Origin: a virus
IMG/VR virus record: IMGVR_UViG_3300006793_003853
Span: 1-43,703 of that record
Direction: 5' to 3' (one strand)
Length of the DNA: 43,703 nt
Shown here: positions 15,096 through 24,444 of the stretch, piece after piece
How positions within the stretch are numbered: position 1 is the stretch's first letter
Layout: each line of letters opens with the position of its first letter
The notes under the pieces: generated by a model
Told to the model about the DNA's origin: nothing
Seen by the model: only the letters and a program-made list of their open reading frames with translations
The model's database searches: none
Program-made: the position numbers and the translations under genes

Positions 15096-16596
15096 TATTA
15101 TCTCCTACTACATTATCTTCTGGTTGACCTGACCCTATTTGTTGATCTATTAAGGCAATTTCTTTGTCACTAAATCTTAAAATATTTTTCTGGACATATT
15201 CTTTGCTGAATAGTTGTCCAACATAAGGTGCAACCTGATTAAGAATTTCAACTCTACTTCTTAATACTTCTTGTTCTTTCGACTCAGTATAATAAGCATC
15301 AGATGCAAATCTATACTGAATGTCTTCTTTGATTGCAGGCCACTCTGTCTCGTTAATAACTCCTTTGAGAATTAACTGAGTCTTTAACAAATCATCAAAG
15401 ACACCGGAGAACCTTCTCCTCAGTTTAGAAATGAACTTAGTAAACTTTAATTCATCTCTTGTAATCTCGGCCGACCTACCAAAATTAAGTCCAGCCTGTT
15501 GTTCTAATCTAGAGACAGGAACATTGAGTGATTGATATAGTTTCTTTTGAAAGTAAACTACGTCTTCAATCTCACCCAAGTTCTGACCACCAGGCAATGT
15601 TTGAATCTCTGTTCCTCTGCCACCCTCTTTTCGTGGTAACCAGAAGTCTTCAAGCATTGACATAAACTTTTTGTCATCTCGGATTTCTCCGGTCTCAGAA
15701 TCGTACACCAACTTGTTACGATATCTGTTCATGACATCTTTAAGATATTGTTCTGCCTTTGCAGTCGGCAAGTTACCAACATCTATGTAAAATATTCTTC
15801 TTTCTGGGGAACGTGTGATACGATAAATCACCACTGAGTTCTCCATCATTCTCAGTTGGTTAGCAGGTCGAATAGCCTTGTGAAGGAAGGACAGTGGTAT
15901 ATTTTTATCTTGGTCAACTAGACCAGATGTACAATACGCAACCGCATCCTTACTAACCTTAATTGCTTTGTCATTAGCAACATCTGTCTTGTACAATTGA
16001 TTGCTAGTGAGAGCAATACCCTTTTCATCAAAAACAAAATACTCATTTACTTCTTTGACCAGAGAAACTTGCGACTTTGCATCTTTCTCTTTTTTGATCT
16101 CTCTGACCTTGCGAATCTTTCTTGGATCAACGTAACGAATATCTTTCAAACCCTCTTTGGGTTTTTCTGTATCAATCACCTTGTGGAAGTAAATTCTTCC
16201 GTCAATATACCATCTTCTAAAATAATCTTGCGCCTTCGTATTGAAGTCCAAGATAGTCATGATGTTGTTAAACTCTTCTGCAATAGTTTTCTTTACACTT
16301 GCAGAAGCGTTTATATTATCAAGATCAAGTACTACTGGTTTTTCATCGTCAAGATTTGATATAGAGTCGTTGACCACATCTTCAATAGCTGCGTCAACAT
16401 CTCCCATCATAGAGATGTCCCTGTATCTTTTAATTAGCTGGCTTTCATTATTAGCAGTACCTTCGATATCAAAGTATGTACCGTAGTATCCACCAGCTCT
16501 AATAGCTTCGAGCGACCCATCATCAGAAGGAGGTACAAAAGATTTCTCCCCCTTAGATGGTTTGGATCGCTCTATGCTATACCCAAATAATTCCAT
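15088..16596 (-). CDS. 20: Portal vertex protein gp20
   Basis: The 502-residue protein forms the dodecameric portal at the head-tail vertex. Typical gp20 stretches are DVDAAIEDVVNDSI near residue 70, YFRRWYIDGRIYFHKVID near 125, NSVVIYRITRSPERRIFYID near 250, and PVSRLEQQAGLNFGRSAEIT and RDELKFTKFISKLRRRFS near 360-400. Length fits the family (T4: 524). It lies 27 bases after gene 19 and starts the head gene series. Confidence 0.97.
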   Translation of the reverse strand: MELFGYSIERSKPSKGEKSFVPPSDDGSLEAIRAGGYYGTYFDIEGTANNESQLIKRYRDISMMGDVDAAIEDVVNDSISNLDDEKPVVLDLDNINASASVKKTIAEEFNNIMTILDFNTKAQDYFRRWYIDGRIYFHKVIDTEKPKEGLKDIRYVDPRKIRKVREIKKEKDAKSQVSLVKEVNEYFVFDEKGIALTSNQLYKTDVANDKAIKVSKDAVAYCTSGLVDQDKNIPLSFLHKAIRPANQLRMMENSVVIYRITRSPERRIFYIDVGNLPTAKAEQYLKDVMNRYRNKLVYDSETGEIRDDKKFMSMLEDFWLPRKEGGRGTEIQTLPGGQNLGEIEDVVYFQKKLYQSLNVPVSRLEQQAGLNFGRSAEITRDELKFTKFISKLRRRFSGVFDDLLKTQLILKGVINETEWPAIKEDIQYRFASDAYYTESKEQEVLRSRVEILNQVAPYVGQLFSKEYVQKNILRFSDKEIALIDQQIGSGQPEDNVVGDNNE

Positions 16597-16623
16597 AATT
16601 TATCCTAGATTAACGGTTAAAAC

Positions 16624-17139
16624 TTAATCAATATCGTAGTGTGAATACTGCCAAGTCACCGTAAATTCTTCAAAAATATCATTCTGTGCATAGTTCAATG
16701 CGATTTCTGACATCTGGATAGGGAAGGCATTGCGTAGTGTATAAGCACCACCAGGCAATACTGCATCGTTTCTATCCAAATGTTCAACAACGATGTCGGT
16801 CTGATAATCACGCGGTGTAAGAACACCAGTGTTTTCAGCACGATCATTCAGACCATTCATCCACTGTTCAAAGGGACTTCTGAGACTGAATTCAGAATCA
16901 TTTACAACCGTAATTGTCCACGGATCAAAGATTCTTTCTCCCGCCAACTTCACCTCGCGACCCCTATACTGGATGATCGCGGGGTTTACGTTAGAAGCAG
17001 GAAGTGCGGCACCAGTTACGAGCAGACTATAAGAAGTGTCAACACCAACCACATAAGATGGAAACGCGAGTTTCACCCTAAACTGATTGGGGCGAGCACC
17101 CCCGGCGCCAAGTCTTGCCTTAAACTCTTCAATATTCAT
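16624..17139 (-). CDS. 19: Tail tube protein gp19
   Basis: The 171-residue protein is the inner tail tube subunit. It begins MNIEEFKARLGAGGARPNQF, as in marine T4-like gp19, with FRVKLAFPSYV, a central YRGREVKLAGERIFDPWTIT, PFEQWMNGLND, and the C-terminal FEEFTVTWQYSHYDI. It is directly downstream of the sheath gene with a degenerate late promoter between. Confidence 0.95.
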   Translation of the reverse strand: MNIEEFKARLGAGGARPNQFRVKLAFPSYVVGVDTSYSLLVTGAALPASNVNPAIIQYRGREVKLAGERIFDPWTITVVNDSEFSLRSPFEQWMNGLNDRAENTGVLTPRDYQTDIVVEHLDRNDAVLPGGAYTLRNAFPIQMSEIALNYAQNDIFEEFTVTWQYSHYDID

Positions 17140-17165
17140 CTAACTTTTCTCCTAAGTTTGTCTGT

Positions 17166-17173
17166 TATTTATT
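17166..17173 (-). promoter_or_regulatory. Possible late promoter (AATAAATA) for gene 19
   Basis: The minus strand reads AATAAATA, one base from TATAAATA, in the 41-base gap between genes 18 and 19, 27 bases before the ATG. First-position variation is tolerated in some T4-like phages, so this may be a weaker late promoter. Confidence 0.5.
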
Positions 17174-17180
17174 CGTACTA

Positions 17181-19130
17181 TTAAGCGCCAAGTTCTTCAA
17201 ACGAGATGCCAGTTCTAGTAGCAATAAACGTCAGAGTGATGAAGTTGATTGACTTAGCAGGTTTAATGTAAATATCTGCCCTAAACTCATTAGAGTCGAT
17301 AACCTGTGGCGTGTTGTTTGTTTCATTACAAACCACACGGAAGTCGTAAATACCTCTGCGTCCCTGTACGTCACGCAAGAATGGTTCTACTAGTGCAACA
17401 AACTGTGCTCTTGTAAACGCATCGTTGAATTCAAACAACTGGAATTTTGCAGCAGTTGCGATTGCCTTCTCAAGAACGATAAACAATCTGCGAACGTTAA
17501 TTCTATTGAAAGCAGAAGGTTTGGCAAGCATTGTCTTATCACCAAACAGAACGATACCCGTTCCAGGCGTGTTGATAACAGGGTTTACACTCTTCTGATA
17601 CAGAGTATCCCTGTCAGCCTTTCTGGGAGACCAAGCAAGTTTGATAGCATTCTTAATGATGCCGCGGTTCAAACCAGCAGGAGAGAACCAAGGATCATCA
17701 CCGAGGTCAGTAATTACACAACACCCAGCAACGTCACCGTTTAGGGGTACATATGTGTATCTATCGTTGTACTTATCGTACATGTACTTCCAACCACTGT
17801 CCATGACAGCGTAAGAAGAACGAGTGTAAGAACCGTGATCTGGTTGAGAAAGAATGTCAGCAACCTCATCACCTTCGTTGTTTACAACGTTTCCTCTCTG
17901 CGGAGAAATGAATGCGAGACAGTCTTTGCGAACCTCTGCAACGTTATCAATAACGTAATCACCAACTGAAACTGGGTGTGCAGACAGTAGAATCAAAGAA
18001 ACGTCAACTAATTCGTCGTTTGCAAAGAGATCGTAACCCTGTTGAAGTTGGCCAATTGATGGTGCATCATCAATACCACCCGTGAGAGAGATATTTTGAT
18101 CCGCATCATCCACACCCATGCAGGCAAATGATGTTCCACCTTCTGAAGATGCGCCCCAGTTTGTTCCACTGGCTGGATTGTCCATCCACCAAACCCACTT
18201 AGAACGATCATTGATTACGTTCTTATAGTAGTTGGTAGAGTTGACATCATCTTTTGCGTCTTTTGCCTTTGATAGACCGGCAAACTTCTCAAGTATAGTA
18301 CCAGCAACACCACTAATGGCACCATCTTCGTCAATAACGAGAATGTTTAATTCGTCGTTTTCTGCACCGTTGTTTAAAGCCCAAGTAGTAGTATTGGGGA
18401 TACTGTCAAACTCGTCCTTGTATTCCCACTCAACTGCCATAACAGCAGTAGCAGCAACAGCACCAGTACCATCAGCGGTCACCGTGACCGTGGGGGGAGT
18501 TGAGTTAGAGTAACCAAAGCCTGGGTTTGTAACAGTGATTGAAGTAACGTTACCACCAGAGACAGTTGCGGTTGCAGTAGCTTGAATACCACCACTACCA
18601 ACTGCAAACAAATCAGGTGCGGCAATTGCCACTGTTGCAGTAGTTCTGTCACCAGCAGTGTCAGAAGCATCTAGTGTAATAGTTGCGACACTTAAATTAG
18701 AAGTTGAAGTGGCATCAGCCATAACAACTTTGAGACTGTTACCAAGACCACCGGCATACTTTGATGCCCAAGGACCAACACTGTTGGTGCCCTGTGAAAA
18801 TTGGTCTTGATAGTGATCTTCATTCTTAATAAGAACAGCGGTTCCTTCTGAAACGCTGTTCACGGATAGAGCACCGACTTCTCTTACTGTTAAACAATTA
18901 GACCCATATGCCAAAAATGATGCGGTGGTCATGAAATCGTAGAAAGTCGTAGTACTTGGTCTCCCAAATCTTTCTACCAAATTGTTCTCCGAATCTACGG
19001 ACGTAATTTCGTGAACGGGCCCCCAAATGTAATTTCCAACAATCCCGCCGATTGTAGTAGCTACTGCTGGGACAACGTTGGTGAGGTCTCTCTCTTTGAT
19101 TAGGACGCCAGGTGATAACTGGAAAGCCAT
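17181..19130 (-). CDS. 18: Tail sheath protein gp18
   Basis: The 649-residue contractile sheath subunit starts MAFQLSPGVLIKERDLTNVV and has the family signatures GGIVGNYIWGPVHEIT, the central DVSLILLSAHPV, PWFSPAGLNRGIIKNAIKLA, NVRRLFIVLEKAIATAAKF and the C-terminal DIYIKPAKSINFITLTF. Residues about 160-230 carry an inserted outer domain with a G-x-G-Y module (SGGNVTSITVTNPGFGYSN) that recurs in gp15 here. Length is as in T4 gp18 (659). A late promoter precedes it. Confidence 0.97.
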   Translation of the reverse strand: MAFQLSPGVLIKERDLTNVVPAVATTIGGIVGNYIWGPVHEITSVDSENNLVERFGRPSTTTFYDFMTTASFLAYGSNCLTVREVGALSVNSVSEGTAVLIKNEDHYQDQFSQGTNSVGPWASKYAGGLGNSLKVVMADATSTSNLSVATITLDASDTAGDRTTATVAIAAPDLFAVGSGGIQATATATVSGGNVTSITVTNPGFGYSNSTPPTVTVTADGTGAVAATAVMAVEWEYKDEFDSIPNTTTWALNNGAENDELNILVIDEDGAISGVAGTILEKFAGLSKAKDAKDDVNSTNYYKNVINDRSKWVWWMDNPASGTNWGASSEGGTSFACMGVDDADQNISLTGGIDDAPSIGQLQQGYDLFANDELVDVSLILLSAHPVSVGDYVIDNVAEVRKDCLAFISPQRGNVVNNEGDEVADILSQPDHGSYTRSSYAVMDSGWKYMYDKYNDRYTYVPLNGDVAGCCVITDLGDDPWFSPAGLNRGIIKNAIKLAWSPRKADRDTLYQKSVNPVINTPGTGIVLFGDKTMLAKPSAFNRINVRRLFIVLEKAIATAAKFQLFEFNDAFTRAQFVALVEPFLRDVQGRRGIYDFRVVCNETNNTPQVIDSNEFRADIYIKPAKSINFITLTFIATRTGISFEELGA

Positions 19131-19182
19131 GTTGTTCTCCTTCGTGTTTTTATTTTACTAAATAAATAGTGTTCCTGAGAAT

Positions 19183-19190
19183 TATTTATA
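19183..19190 (-). promoter_or_regulatory. Late promoter (TATAAATA) for gene 18
   Basis: TATAAATA on the minus strand at the very end of gene 17 and 52 bases upstream of the gp18 ATG. An AAGGAG ribosome binding site lies just before that ATG. Confidence 0.85.
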
Positions 19191-20814
19191 ATAAATCTGT
19201 TTTCTCATTTGACCACATCCAATAGTCGCCATCAATTACTTCTGCCTCTACTCCATGCCCTGTTTCTACAAACCCGAACGGAGTCAAGTCTCTTTCGATG
19301 TACCTTATCTGTGAGTCATACAACCCTTCGCGAATATCCACATCAGTCAAGTCTTTAAAAAATTGTTGTGTAGACAACCAAGCAAACAAGACCATACACA
19401 TGGCCAGATCATCATGATATCCTTCATCAGCGGAAAAAGAACCAGCCTTTTCCACAAAGGTTGACAACTCATTGATACAGTCGGCATCCCAAACTAAAAA
19501 CTTAGTTTCTTCTACCAAACTTTTTAGTGCCAAACACCCCTGTCTTTTGACAGCCTTTGATGTTCTAACACCCAGAGTAGTTTGTTTTCCAAAACCAGGC
19601 GATACATATTGTTTGTTTTTTTCTTGCACTGTACTAAAGATATTCTCGTACTCTAGTTCTTGGTGCAGTATGTCAACTACCTGTTGACCAATATCATTAT
19701 TTTCTATTAATACATACGCATTGTTAAAATCTTTTGCCACTCTTGCAATAAAGTCTGGATACAAGAGCGGCGAAACCTTGTTGTCTCTAAACTTTCCGAC
19801 AACCTTGAAAGGCATCTCTGTAATATCAATGATAACAAAAGCAGAATAATCTCCACCGATTCCTCTCGCTGTGTCAGTTGTTATTACATAGTATTTATTT
19901 TCTTGAGGTTCTTCATAAATGTCTAACCCATCTTTCTTGTAAAGAATTTCTTTTGATGACATTACTGCCAGTGCTTTTCCACTAATAAGAGTGTTTGTTG
20001 ATCCCAAGAATTCACATAAAACTTCCTGATTATACTTTACTTCACCGAGAAGTTTAAATTGTTCTTCTGCCCACTTCTCATCACGGCCAGGAATCTCCGT
20101 GTAGTGGATGAACATATTCTCAAACCCATTAGTACCCTTCTCCGATTCATTCCAGAATTTCCAGAAGTGGTTGTATCCCAATGGTGTTGATGTCAAAAGA
20201 ATCTTTGTTGTCTCACCAGCAGAAATGGTTGGATATACAGAAGCAAAGAACTCATCCGCAATGTTGTTTGGGATGATCGCAGCCTCATCAATGTACAACC
20301 AGTTTACCGACTTACCACGAATACCAGATGTTGTGGTTGCAGATGTGAAAACTCTTGATCCATTTTCTAAATCAACGTCACCCTTGTTCCAAGTCTTTAC
20401 ACCCTGTTGCATCCAAATAGGCAGGTTCTCATACATGATTTGATAACGAGACAACACCTCTCTGGCAGCTGCGGTCTTGTTCGCCATGATCGCAACGTTC
20501 TTATTATCTTGAAAAATAGTATAGTGCAGAATACATGCGGCCGAGGTGATTGTTTTTCCTTGTTGTCTGCCCTCCATCAAGATTGTTTTACGATTGTTCA
20601 TAATAAAATCTACTTTCACTTTCTGACAATCATATAGTTTAAATGGTTGCAAACCTTTATCAAGAGTTACAATCTTACAATAATTTTCAATGAAGTAAAT
20701 GGGGTCTTCAGAACACCGGACAAATTCTTCCAGTTGTTCTTTGGTGAAATCGTGTTGGTATCCAACTGCTTTTAGATTTGGATTGCCGTGGTATGAGGTT
20801 TCAATCTGGTTCAT
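19186..20814 (-). CDS. 17: Terminase large subunit gp17
   Basis: The 542-residue packaging motor has an N-terminal ATPase with Walker A in MEGRQQGKTITSA (near residue 85), Walker B WLYIDEAAII (near 175) and the coupling stretch ILLTSTPLGYNHFWKFW. The C-terminal RNase H-fold nuclease begins ITTDTARGIGGDYSAFVIID near 315 with the first catalytic aspartate; VLIENNDIGQQVVDIL and YHDDLAMCMVLFAW carry the later acidic residues. It cuts concatemers and pumps DNA through the gp20 portal. It overlaps the small subunit gene by 14 bases. Confidence 0.97.
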   Translation of the reverse strand: MNQIETSYHGNPNLKAVGYQHDFTKEQLEEFVRCSEDPIYFIENYCKIVTLDKGLQPFKLYDCQKVKVDFIMNNRKTILMEGRQQGKTITSAACILHYTIFQDNKNVAIMANKTAAAREVLSRYQIMYENLPIWMQQGVKTWNKGDVDLENGSRVFTSATTTSGIRGKSVNWLYIDEAAIIPNNIADEFFASVYPTISAGETTKILLTSTPLGYNHFWKFWNESEKGTNGFENMFIHYTEIPGRDEKWAEEQFKLLGEVKYNQEVLCEFLGSTNTLISGKALAVMSSKEILYKKDGLDIYEEPQENKYYVITTDTARGIGGDYSAFVIIDITEMPFKVVGKFRDNKVSPLLYPDFIARVAKDFNNAYVLIENNDIGQQVVDILHQELEYENIFSTVQEKNKQYVSPGFGKQTTLGVRTSKAVKRQGCLALKSLVEETKFLVWDADCINELSTFVEKAGSFSADEGYHDDLAMCMVLFAWLSTQQFFKDLTDVDIREGLYDSQIRYIERDLTPFGFVETGHGVEAEVIDGDYWMWSNEKTDLL

Positions 20815-21241
20815 GGTCTATGACGGTCCCATCTTTTTCATCACGAATAGCTTTAAGAATATCACTTGTAGTACCGGCAAAAACGATATTGTTCTGTGTT
20901 TCAATTTTTGGTTTATTATCGACACCAGACTTAACATCAATCCTATGTTTCTTTTCTTGGACATCCATCATGTCTTTTGCCTGTTCGCCCATCGTCTTGA
21001 TTATCTGACCGGCGACCTCGTAGGCTCGGGGGTTGTCGCTATTCATTGCAACATTCAAAATACCTTCTGCGGCTTGTTCACTGTAAGACATGGCCTTTTC
21101 CATAGCCTGTCTTGCCTTTTGAAAGTCTGCATCAACATCGTTATTATCTGTCACGGCTGGGGAGTTCACCTTAGTCGTTTCAGTTGATACGGTTTGAAAT
21201 GTTTTATCAAGAGCATCGAATACTTTGTTTCTGCTCATCAC
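20801..21241 (-). CDS. 16: Terminase small subunit gp16
   Basis: The 146-residue protein directly before gene 17 has the gp16 layout: a variable N-terminus, a central helical hairpin ARQAMEKAMSYSEQAAEGIL and MNSDNPRAYEVAGQIIKTMG, then AKDMMDVQEKKHRID and a C-terminal NNIVFAGTTSDILKAIRD. It oligomerises and regulates gp17 at packaging initiation. Start may be the first or second of two adjacent methionines. Confidence 0.9.
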   Translation of the reverse strand: MMSRNKVFDALDKTFQTVSTETTKVNSPAVTDNNDVDADFQKARQAMEKAMSYSEQAAEGILNVAMNSDNPRAYEVAGQIIKTMGEQAKDMMDVQEKKHRIDVKSGVDNKPKIETQNNIVFAGTTSDILKAIRDEKDGTVIDHEPD

Positions 21242-21246
21242 ATCAC

Positions 21247-22248
21247 CTATTCATATACTTGTTCAAATTCATCAATAAACCTATAAGGTTCATGCTTGTA
21301 AGGGTTGTCATTGTACTCCGGTGGTTCTTCAAAGGTGACTGTTGGAGCAGTCACATAACCAGAACCTACATCATCGATTACGATTTTTGTAACAACGCCA
21401 TTGGTAATTTCTGCATGAGCCCTAGCGTTGCCATCTACAGTTATATTGGGTGGGTTACTAGAATATCCCTCTCCACCATATGTGAGAGTAATAGAATCGA
21501 CAGAACCTCCGCTTATCGTTGCAGTTGCGGTTGGAATAGTGGTTGCAATCTCAAGTTGTCTCTTAATATGGGGTCCATCCATTGACTCATTCTCAAAAAC
21601 TTTTGCAATAGCTTTCTTAATAAATCCTTGATTATCGACAACGCCATAGTAATTTAACTTCATTGTGAAATTCAATGACCAAATGATACTTTGTCTCGCG
21701 GCAAAATCACCCTCATACTCATCTTCAAATCCGATGCTGTCCAATGTTATTTTGATGTCGCGTTTGATACCCATAGATGGAAGATCATTTACCGTGACAT
21801 TAAAATCGGGATTGAAGTATGGTAAAATCTGTTCTACGATCTGCAAACCGTCTTCTTGATTCTTTGCAAAGATATAAAGACCAACTTGCATATCGTATGG
21901 AGTTGATACAAAAGTTTTTCTGAATGTATTGGCGTCATCTCCAGTACCGACAGAAATGTTTTTCTGAATCGGTGATAATTTTCTGAGAGGGTCAAAGTTA
22001 AAACCAAGAATCTCAAACCCCATTCTAGGCAATGTAATTGCAACCTCGCCTCTAGTAGTGGTGTCTGGGACTTGCGCTATACGAGATAAAAACTTTTGTT
22101 TTGGGGAGTATGCTAGTGGTACACGAACACTCTGGGCTACTTCTCCGGCAGAATTCACTCTATTGATCTGAATGTTATTGAAGATTGTACCAAAAGCTAC
22201 GATTGCTTTTTTTGTATGTTGATTATAAAATTGTTGATTCTTAAACAT
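21247..22248 (-). CDS. 15: Tail sheath stabiliser gp15 with C-terminal beta module
   Basis: The 333-residue protein caps the tail tube and sheath before head joining. The first about 260 residues match gp15: NQQFYNQHTKKAIVAFGTIF, VPLAYSPKQKFLSRI, ITLPRMGFEILGFNFDP, STPYDMQVGLYIFAKNQEDG, and QILPYFNPDFNVTV. The last about 75 residues contain two copies of a G-x-G-Y beta motif (SVDSITLTYGGEGYSSNPPN and VVTKIVIDDVGSGYVTAPT), an extension not present in T4 gp15 that also occurs in gp18 here. The start and the gp14 stop overlap (TGATG). Confidence 0.93.
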   Translation of the reverse strand: MFKNQQFYNQHTKKAIVAFGTIFNNIQINRVNSAGEVAQSVRVPLAYSPKQKFLSRIAQVPDTTTRGEVAITLPRMGFEILGFNFDPLRKLSPIQKNISVGTGDDANTFRKTFVSTPYDMQVGLYIFAKNQEDGLQIVEQILPYFNPDFNVTVNDLPSMGIKRDIKITLDSIGFEDEYEGDFAARQSIIWSLNFTMKLNYYGVVDNQGFIKKAIAKVFENESMDGPHIKRQLEIATTIPTATATISGGSVDSITLTYGGEGYSSNPPNITVDGNARAHAEITNGVVTKIVIDDVGSGYVTAPTVTFEEPPEYNDNPYKHEPYRFIDEFEQVYE

Positions 22249-22991
22249 CAGATTTCCCCAAAGGGATTGACTTCACTAAAGTCAAGTATTCCCTCTTGTT
22301 CTTGGAACACATCCAGATCGTCATTGTCACTGTTGATGAGACCTCTTTGTGCAGTGAAGTCCTCCAAGATAAGACATCCATCGTCCTCTTGCAACAATAG
22401 ATCGCCACTCTCTGTCTGAAATTGGAATCTCAATGCATCAAGACTGAAGTCAGAAACAACACCGTCAAGATCATCAAGACCAGTATCGAAACTTTCTGAA
22501 GAGTACTCAAAGAGTTCGCATTGCAATTTAAAGACGTAAATCTTTCCTAGTTGATAGAAGGGGTTTTGAAACTCTACAAACTTTATTTCAAAGATAGAAC
22601 CCGTCTTTTCAAAATACAACAGATCACCTTCGGCCGGTCGAGCATCCAACTGAAACTGGCCACCAGTACTATCAACCATCTGTTCCCATCTTCTCTTTGA
22701 TAGGATGAAGTTTGCCGAGTCTCTTATCTCAATACCAAATTTGGAAAAAAGATCACCCTCTCCCTCAAAACCATCAACGTTTTCCAAATACATTTCTAGG
22801 GGATACGCTTGAGTAAACTGAGACAAAGAATCTTCGTCAAATATCGTGTCTCTGTTCACTACTGTTCTTGGGAGATAGTAAACATCATGTCCATATATTC
22901 TCAGGCTCTCAATAACCAAGTCCTCGACCAACCTTTGTTCGTTGGTCGTACCCATTGTGTTACCGGACTGAAAATAAAAGTTAGTGGGCAT
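22248..22991 (-). CDS. 14: Neck protein gp14
   Basis: The 247-residue head-completion (neck) protein is recognised by LVEDLVIESLRIYGHDVYYL, YPLEMYLENVDGFEGEGDLF and FGIEIRDSANFILSKRRWEQ, typical of gp14. With gp13 it closes the filled head and binds the tail. It lies three bases after gene 13. Length fits T4 gp14 (256). Confidence 0.94.
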   Translation of the reverse strand: MPTNFYFQSGNTMGTTNEQRLVEDLVIESLRIYGHDVYYLPRTVVNRDTIFDEDSLSQFTQAYPLEMYLENVDGFEGEGDLFSKFGIEIRDSANFILSKRRWEQMVDSTGGQFQLDARPAEGDLLYFEKTGSIFEIKFVEFQNPFYQLGKIYVFKLQCELFEYSSESFDTGLDDLDGVVSDFSLDALRFQFQTESGDLLLQEDDGCLILEDFTAQRGLINSDNDDLDVFQEQEGILDFSEVNPFGEI

Positions 22992-22994
22992 TAG

Positions 22995-23957
22995 TTACCC
23001 CACCATAAGTGTCGGGGGAAGTTCGTACTTGAGTTGCATTTCTTCTTCTATCTGTGCAATCTCCTGTATGGCTTCTTGGTATATCGTTTCTCCGTTGAGA
23101 GTTACGCCACCAGGCATTTGAATGCCTTGAAACTTTTTCATGTTCTCCCCCCACTGTCTTTTGATAAGAGCAGTGGAGTACCTCTTGAGAAACATATCAT
23201 CATAAACTTCCGTAAATTGCGCTGGGTCTAGCACAGCGTATCCTTCTGCAACAATAAAGTCGCCGATATCATATGTCTCTGACAAATCAGCGTCAATGTG
23301 CAATCTATTTGTTTTTCTGTTCCATCTTATTTGTCTTTCGTTTCGGAACAGTTGTTCAAGAGTTGACAGATGAGTTTTTGTCATGGCGTAATATGTGACA
23401 TCCGCCGACATCAGGTTGTACATATCGTTTAATGCAAACTGATAGTCTATATCAAATAATCCATCAGACTTAGTGCCTCCCAACAACTTTCCAAACTTAA
23501 ACAACTTTGTGATGTTCAAGATGTTATTTCCTACTTCGACATAACCATTTTCAATGTCGCCCTTTGTGTAAGGTGTAGTAGAAAGTGTTGCAGTGTAACC
23601 AGAATTTCCACCAGTGATACTTTCGCTGGCTTCCCAAGTTCCCTTGGACTTCTCTACGGAGATGTTATTACCGTCCAATTCTTTTACTATAGCTGTTGTT
23701 CCAGAAGTATTCCCAGTGATGGTTTCACCGATATGAAAGTTGCTTGCCAGCGAGGCTTGAAGGTTTACTGTAGAACCTGTTAGCGCCTTCTTAAAGTAAG
23801 TTCTTTCCGAACCATCAAAGTGATAGTCTGTCCAAAATTGAAACGCATCGTCTATTCTATCGGATACTTGGTCTTCATCGACGTTGATTTCAATTACAGG
23901 AAACCCAAGTCGCCTGAGACAGTAATCAATCAGTTCTTGTCTGCTAGACAATGCCAT
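22995..23957 (-). CDS. 13: Neck protein gp13 with inserted domain
   Basis: The 320-residue head-completion protein begins MALSSRQELIDYCLRRLGFP and VIEINVDEDQVSDRIDDAFQ, as in T4-like gp13, and continues with FQFWTDYHFDGSE, SADVTYYAMTKTHLSTLEQL and RKTNRLHIDADLSETY. Between residues about 57 and 130 there is an insertion of beta-type sequence (IGETITGNTSGTTAIVKELD, then WEASESITGGNSGYTATLS), a G-T-T-A module seen in many phage structural proteins. The core is otherwise canonical. Confidence 0.94.
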   Translation of the reverse strand: MALSSRQELIDYCLRRLGFPVIEINVDEDQVSDRIDDAFQFWTDYHFDGSERTYFKKALTGSTVNLQASLASNFHIGETITGNTSGTTAIVKELDGNNISVEKSKGTWEASESITGGNSGYTATLSTTPYTKGDIENGYVEVGNNILNITKLFKFGKLLGGTKSDGLFDIDYQFALNDMYNLMSADVTYYAMTKTHLSTLEQLFRNERQIRWNRKTNRLHIDADLSETYDIGDFIVAEGYAVLDPAQFTEVYDDMFLKRYSTALIKRQWGENMKKFQGIQMPGGVTLNGETIYQEAIQEIAQIEEEMQLKYELPPTLMVG

Positions 23958-23969
23958 TAGTGTCTCCTA

Positions 23970-24401
23970 TTAAGATTGTTCGTATGCGTACAACAGTGCC
24001 TTCAACGCAGTAATTTCTTGTTGAACAAATGCGGTAGTTGCAATCTGTGTTGTATCGGTTCCCGTAGACGCGGTAGGAGCAGTCGGCGTACCAGTTAAAG
24101 CGGCAGAGGCAAAGATGGTTGCAGTATCTACCGCAATATCATCTGCGTTGACTGTGATGCCTGTTCCTGCACCAACAGCAAGAGTAACGGTTGTACTTCC
24201 AGACTCAGTAAGACCAGCACCACCAACAACGTCTTCAAGAGTTACTTCTGAATGTTTTGCTAGACGAATACCACCCGCCGTACTACCATCGTGTACTCTG
24301 ATGGTATCAAGGGTGGTATCAAATGTTACTTCCCCAGCAGCTCCAGTAAAACTGTTGTGTTCAGTAGTGGTGCCCCGTCTAAGTTGTAGTTTAGTAGGCA
24401 T
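23970..24401 (-). CDS. Short tail-fibre/adaptor-like virion protein
   Basis: The 143-residue protein opens with MPTKLQLRRGTTTEHNSFTG and EVTFDTTLDTIRVHDGSTAG, the N-terminal module found on many phage fibres and on the major tropism determinant, which docks to the tail. It continues as a beta-rich Thr/Ala/Gly repeat and ends with a helical AFVQQEITALKALLYAYEQ that could trimerise. It is much shorter than a full fibre, so it may be an adaptor or a fibre lacking a receptor domain. Its own late promoter precedes it. Confidence 0.7.
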   Translation of the reverse strand: MPTKLQLRRGTTTEHNSFTGAAGEVTFDTTLDTIRVHDGSTAGGIRLAKHSEVTLEDVVGGAGLTESGSTTVTLAVGAGTGITVNADDIAVDTATIFASAALTGTPTAPTASTGTDTTQIATTAFVQQEITALKALLYAYEQS

Positions 24402-24435
24402 ATTCTATCTCTTTATAAAGATTCAATTTACTACC

Positions 24436-24443
24436 TATTTATA
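24436..24443 (-). promoter_or_regulatory. Late promoter (TATAAATA) upstream of the adaptor and neck genes
   Basis: TATAAATA on the minus strand, 35 bases upstream of the ATG at 24401, in the gap between the chaperone-like gene and the adaptor gene. It could supply transcripts for genes 13 to 17. Confidence 0.82.
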
Positions 24444-24444
24444 A

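Noticed and set aside
20407-21187. Plus-strand ORFs over genes 16 and 17
   Set aside because: They are opposite genes with strong terminase motifs and have no start context.
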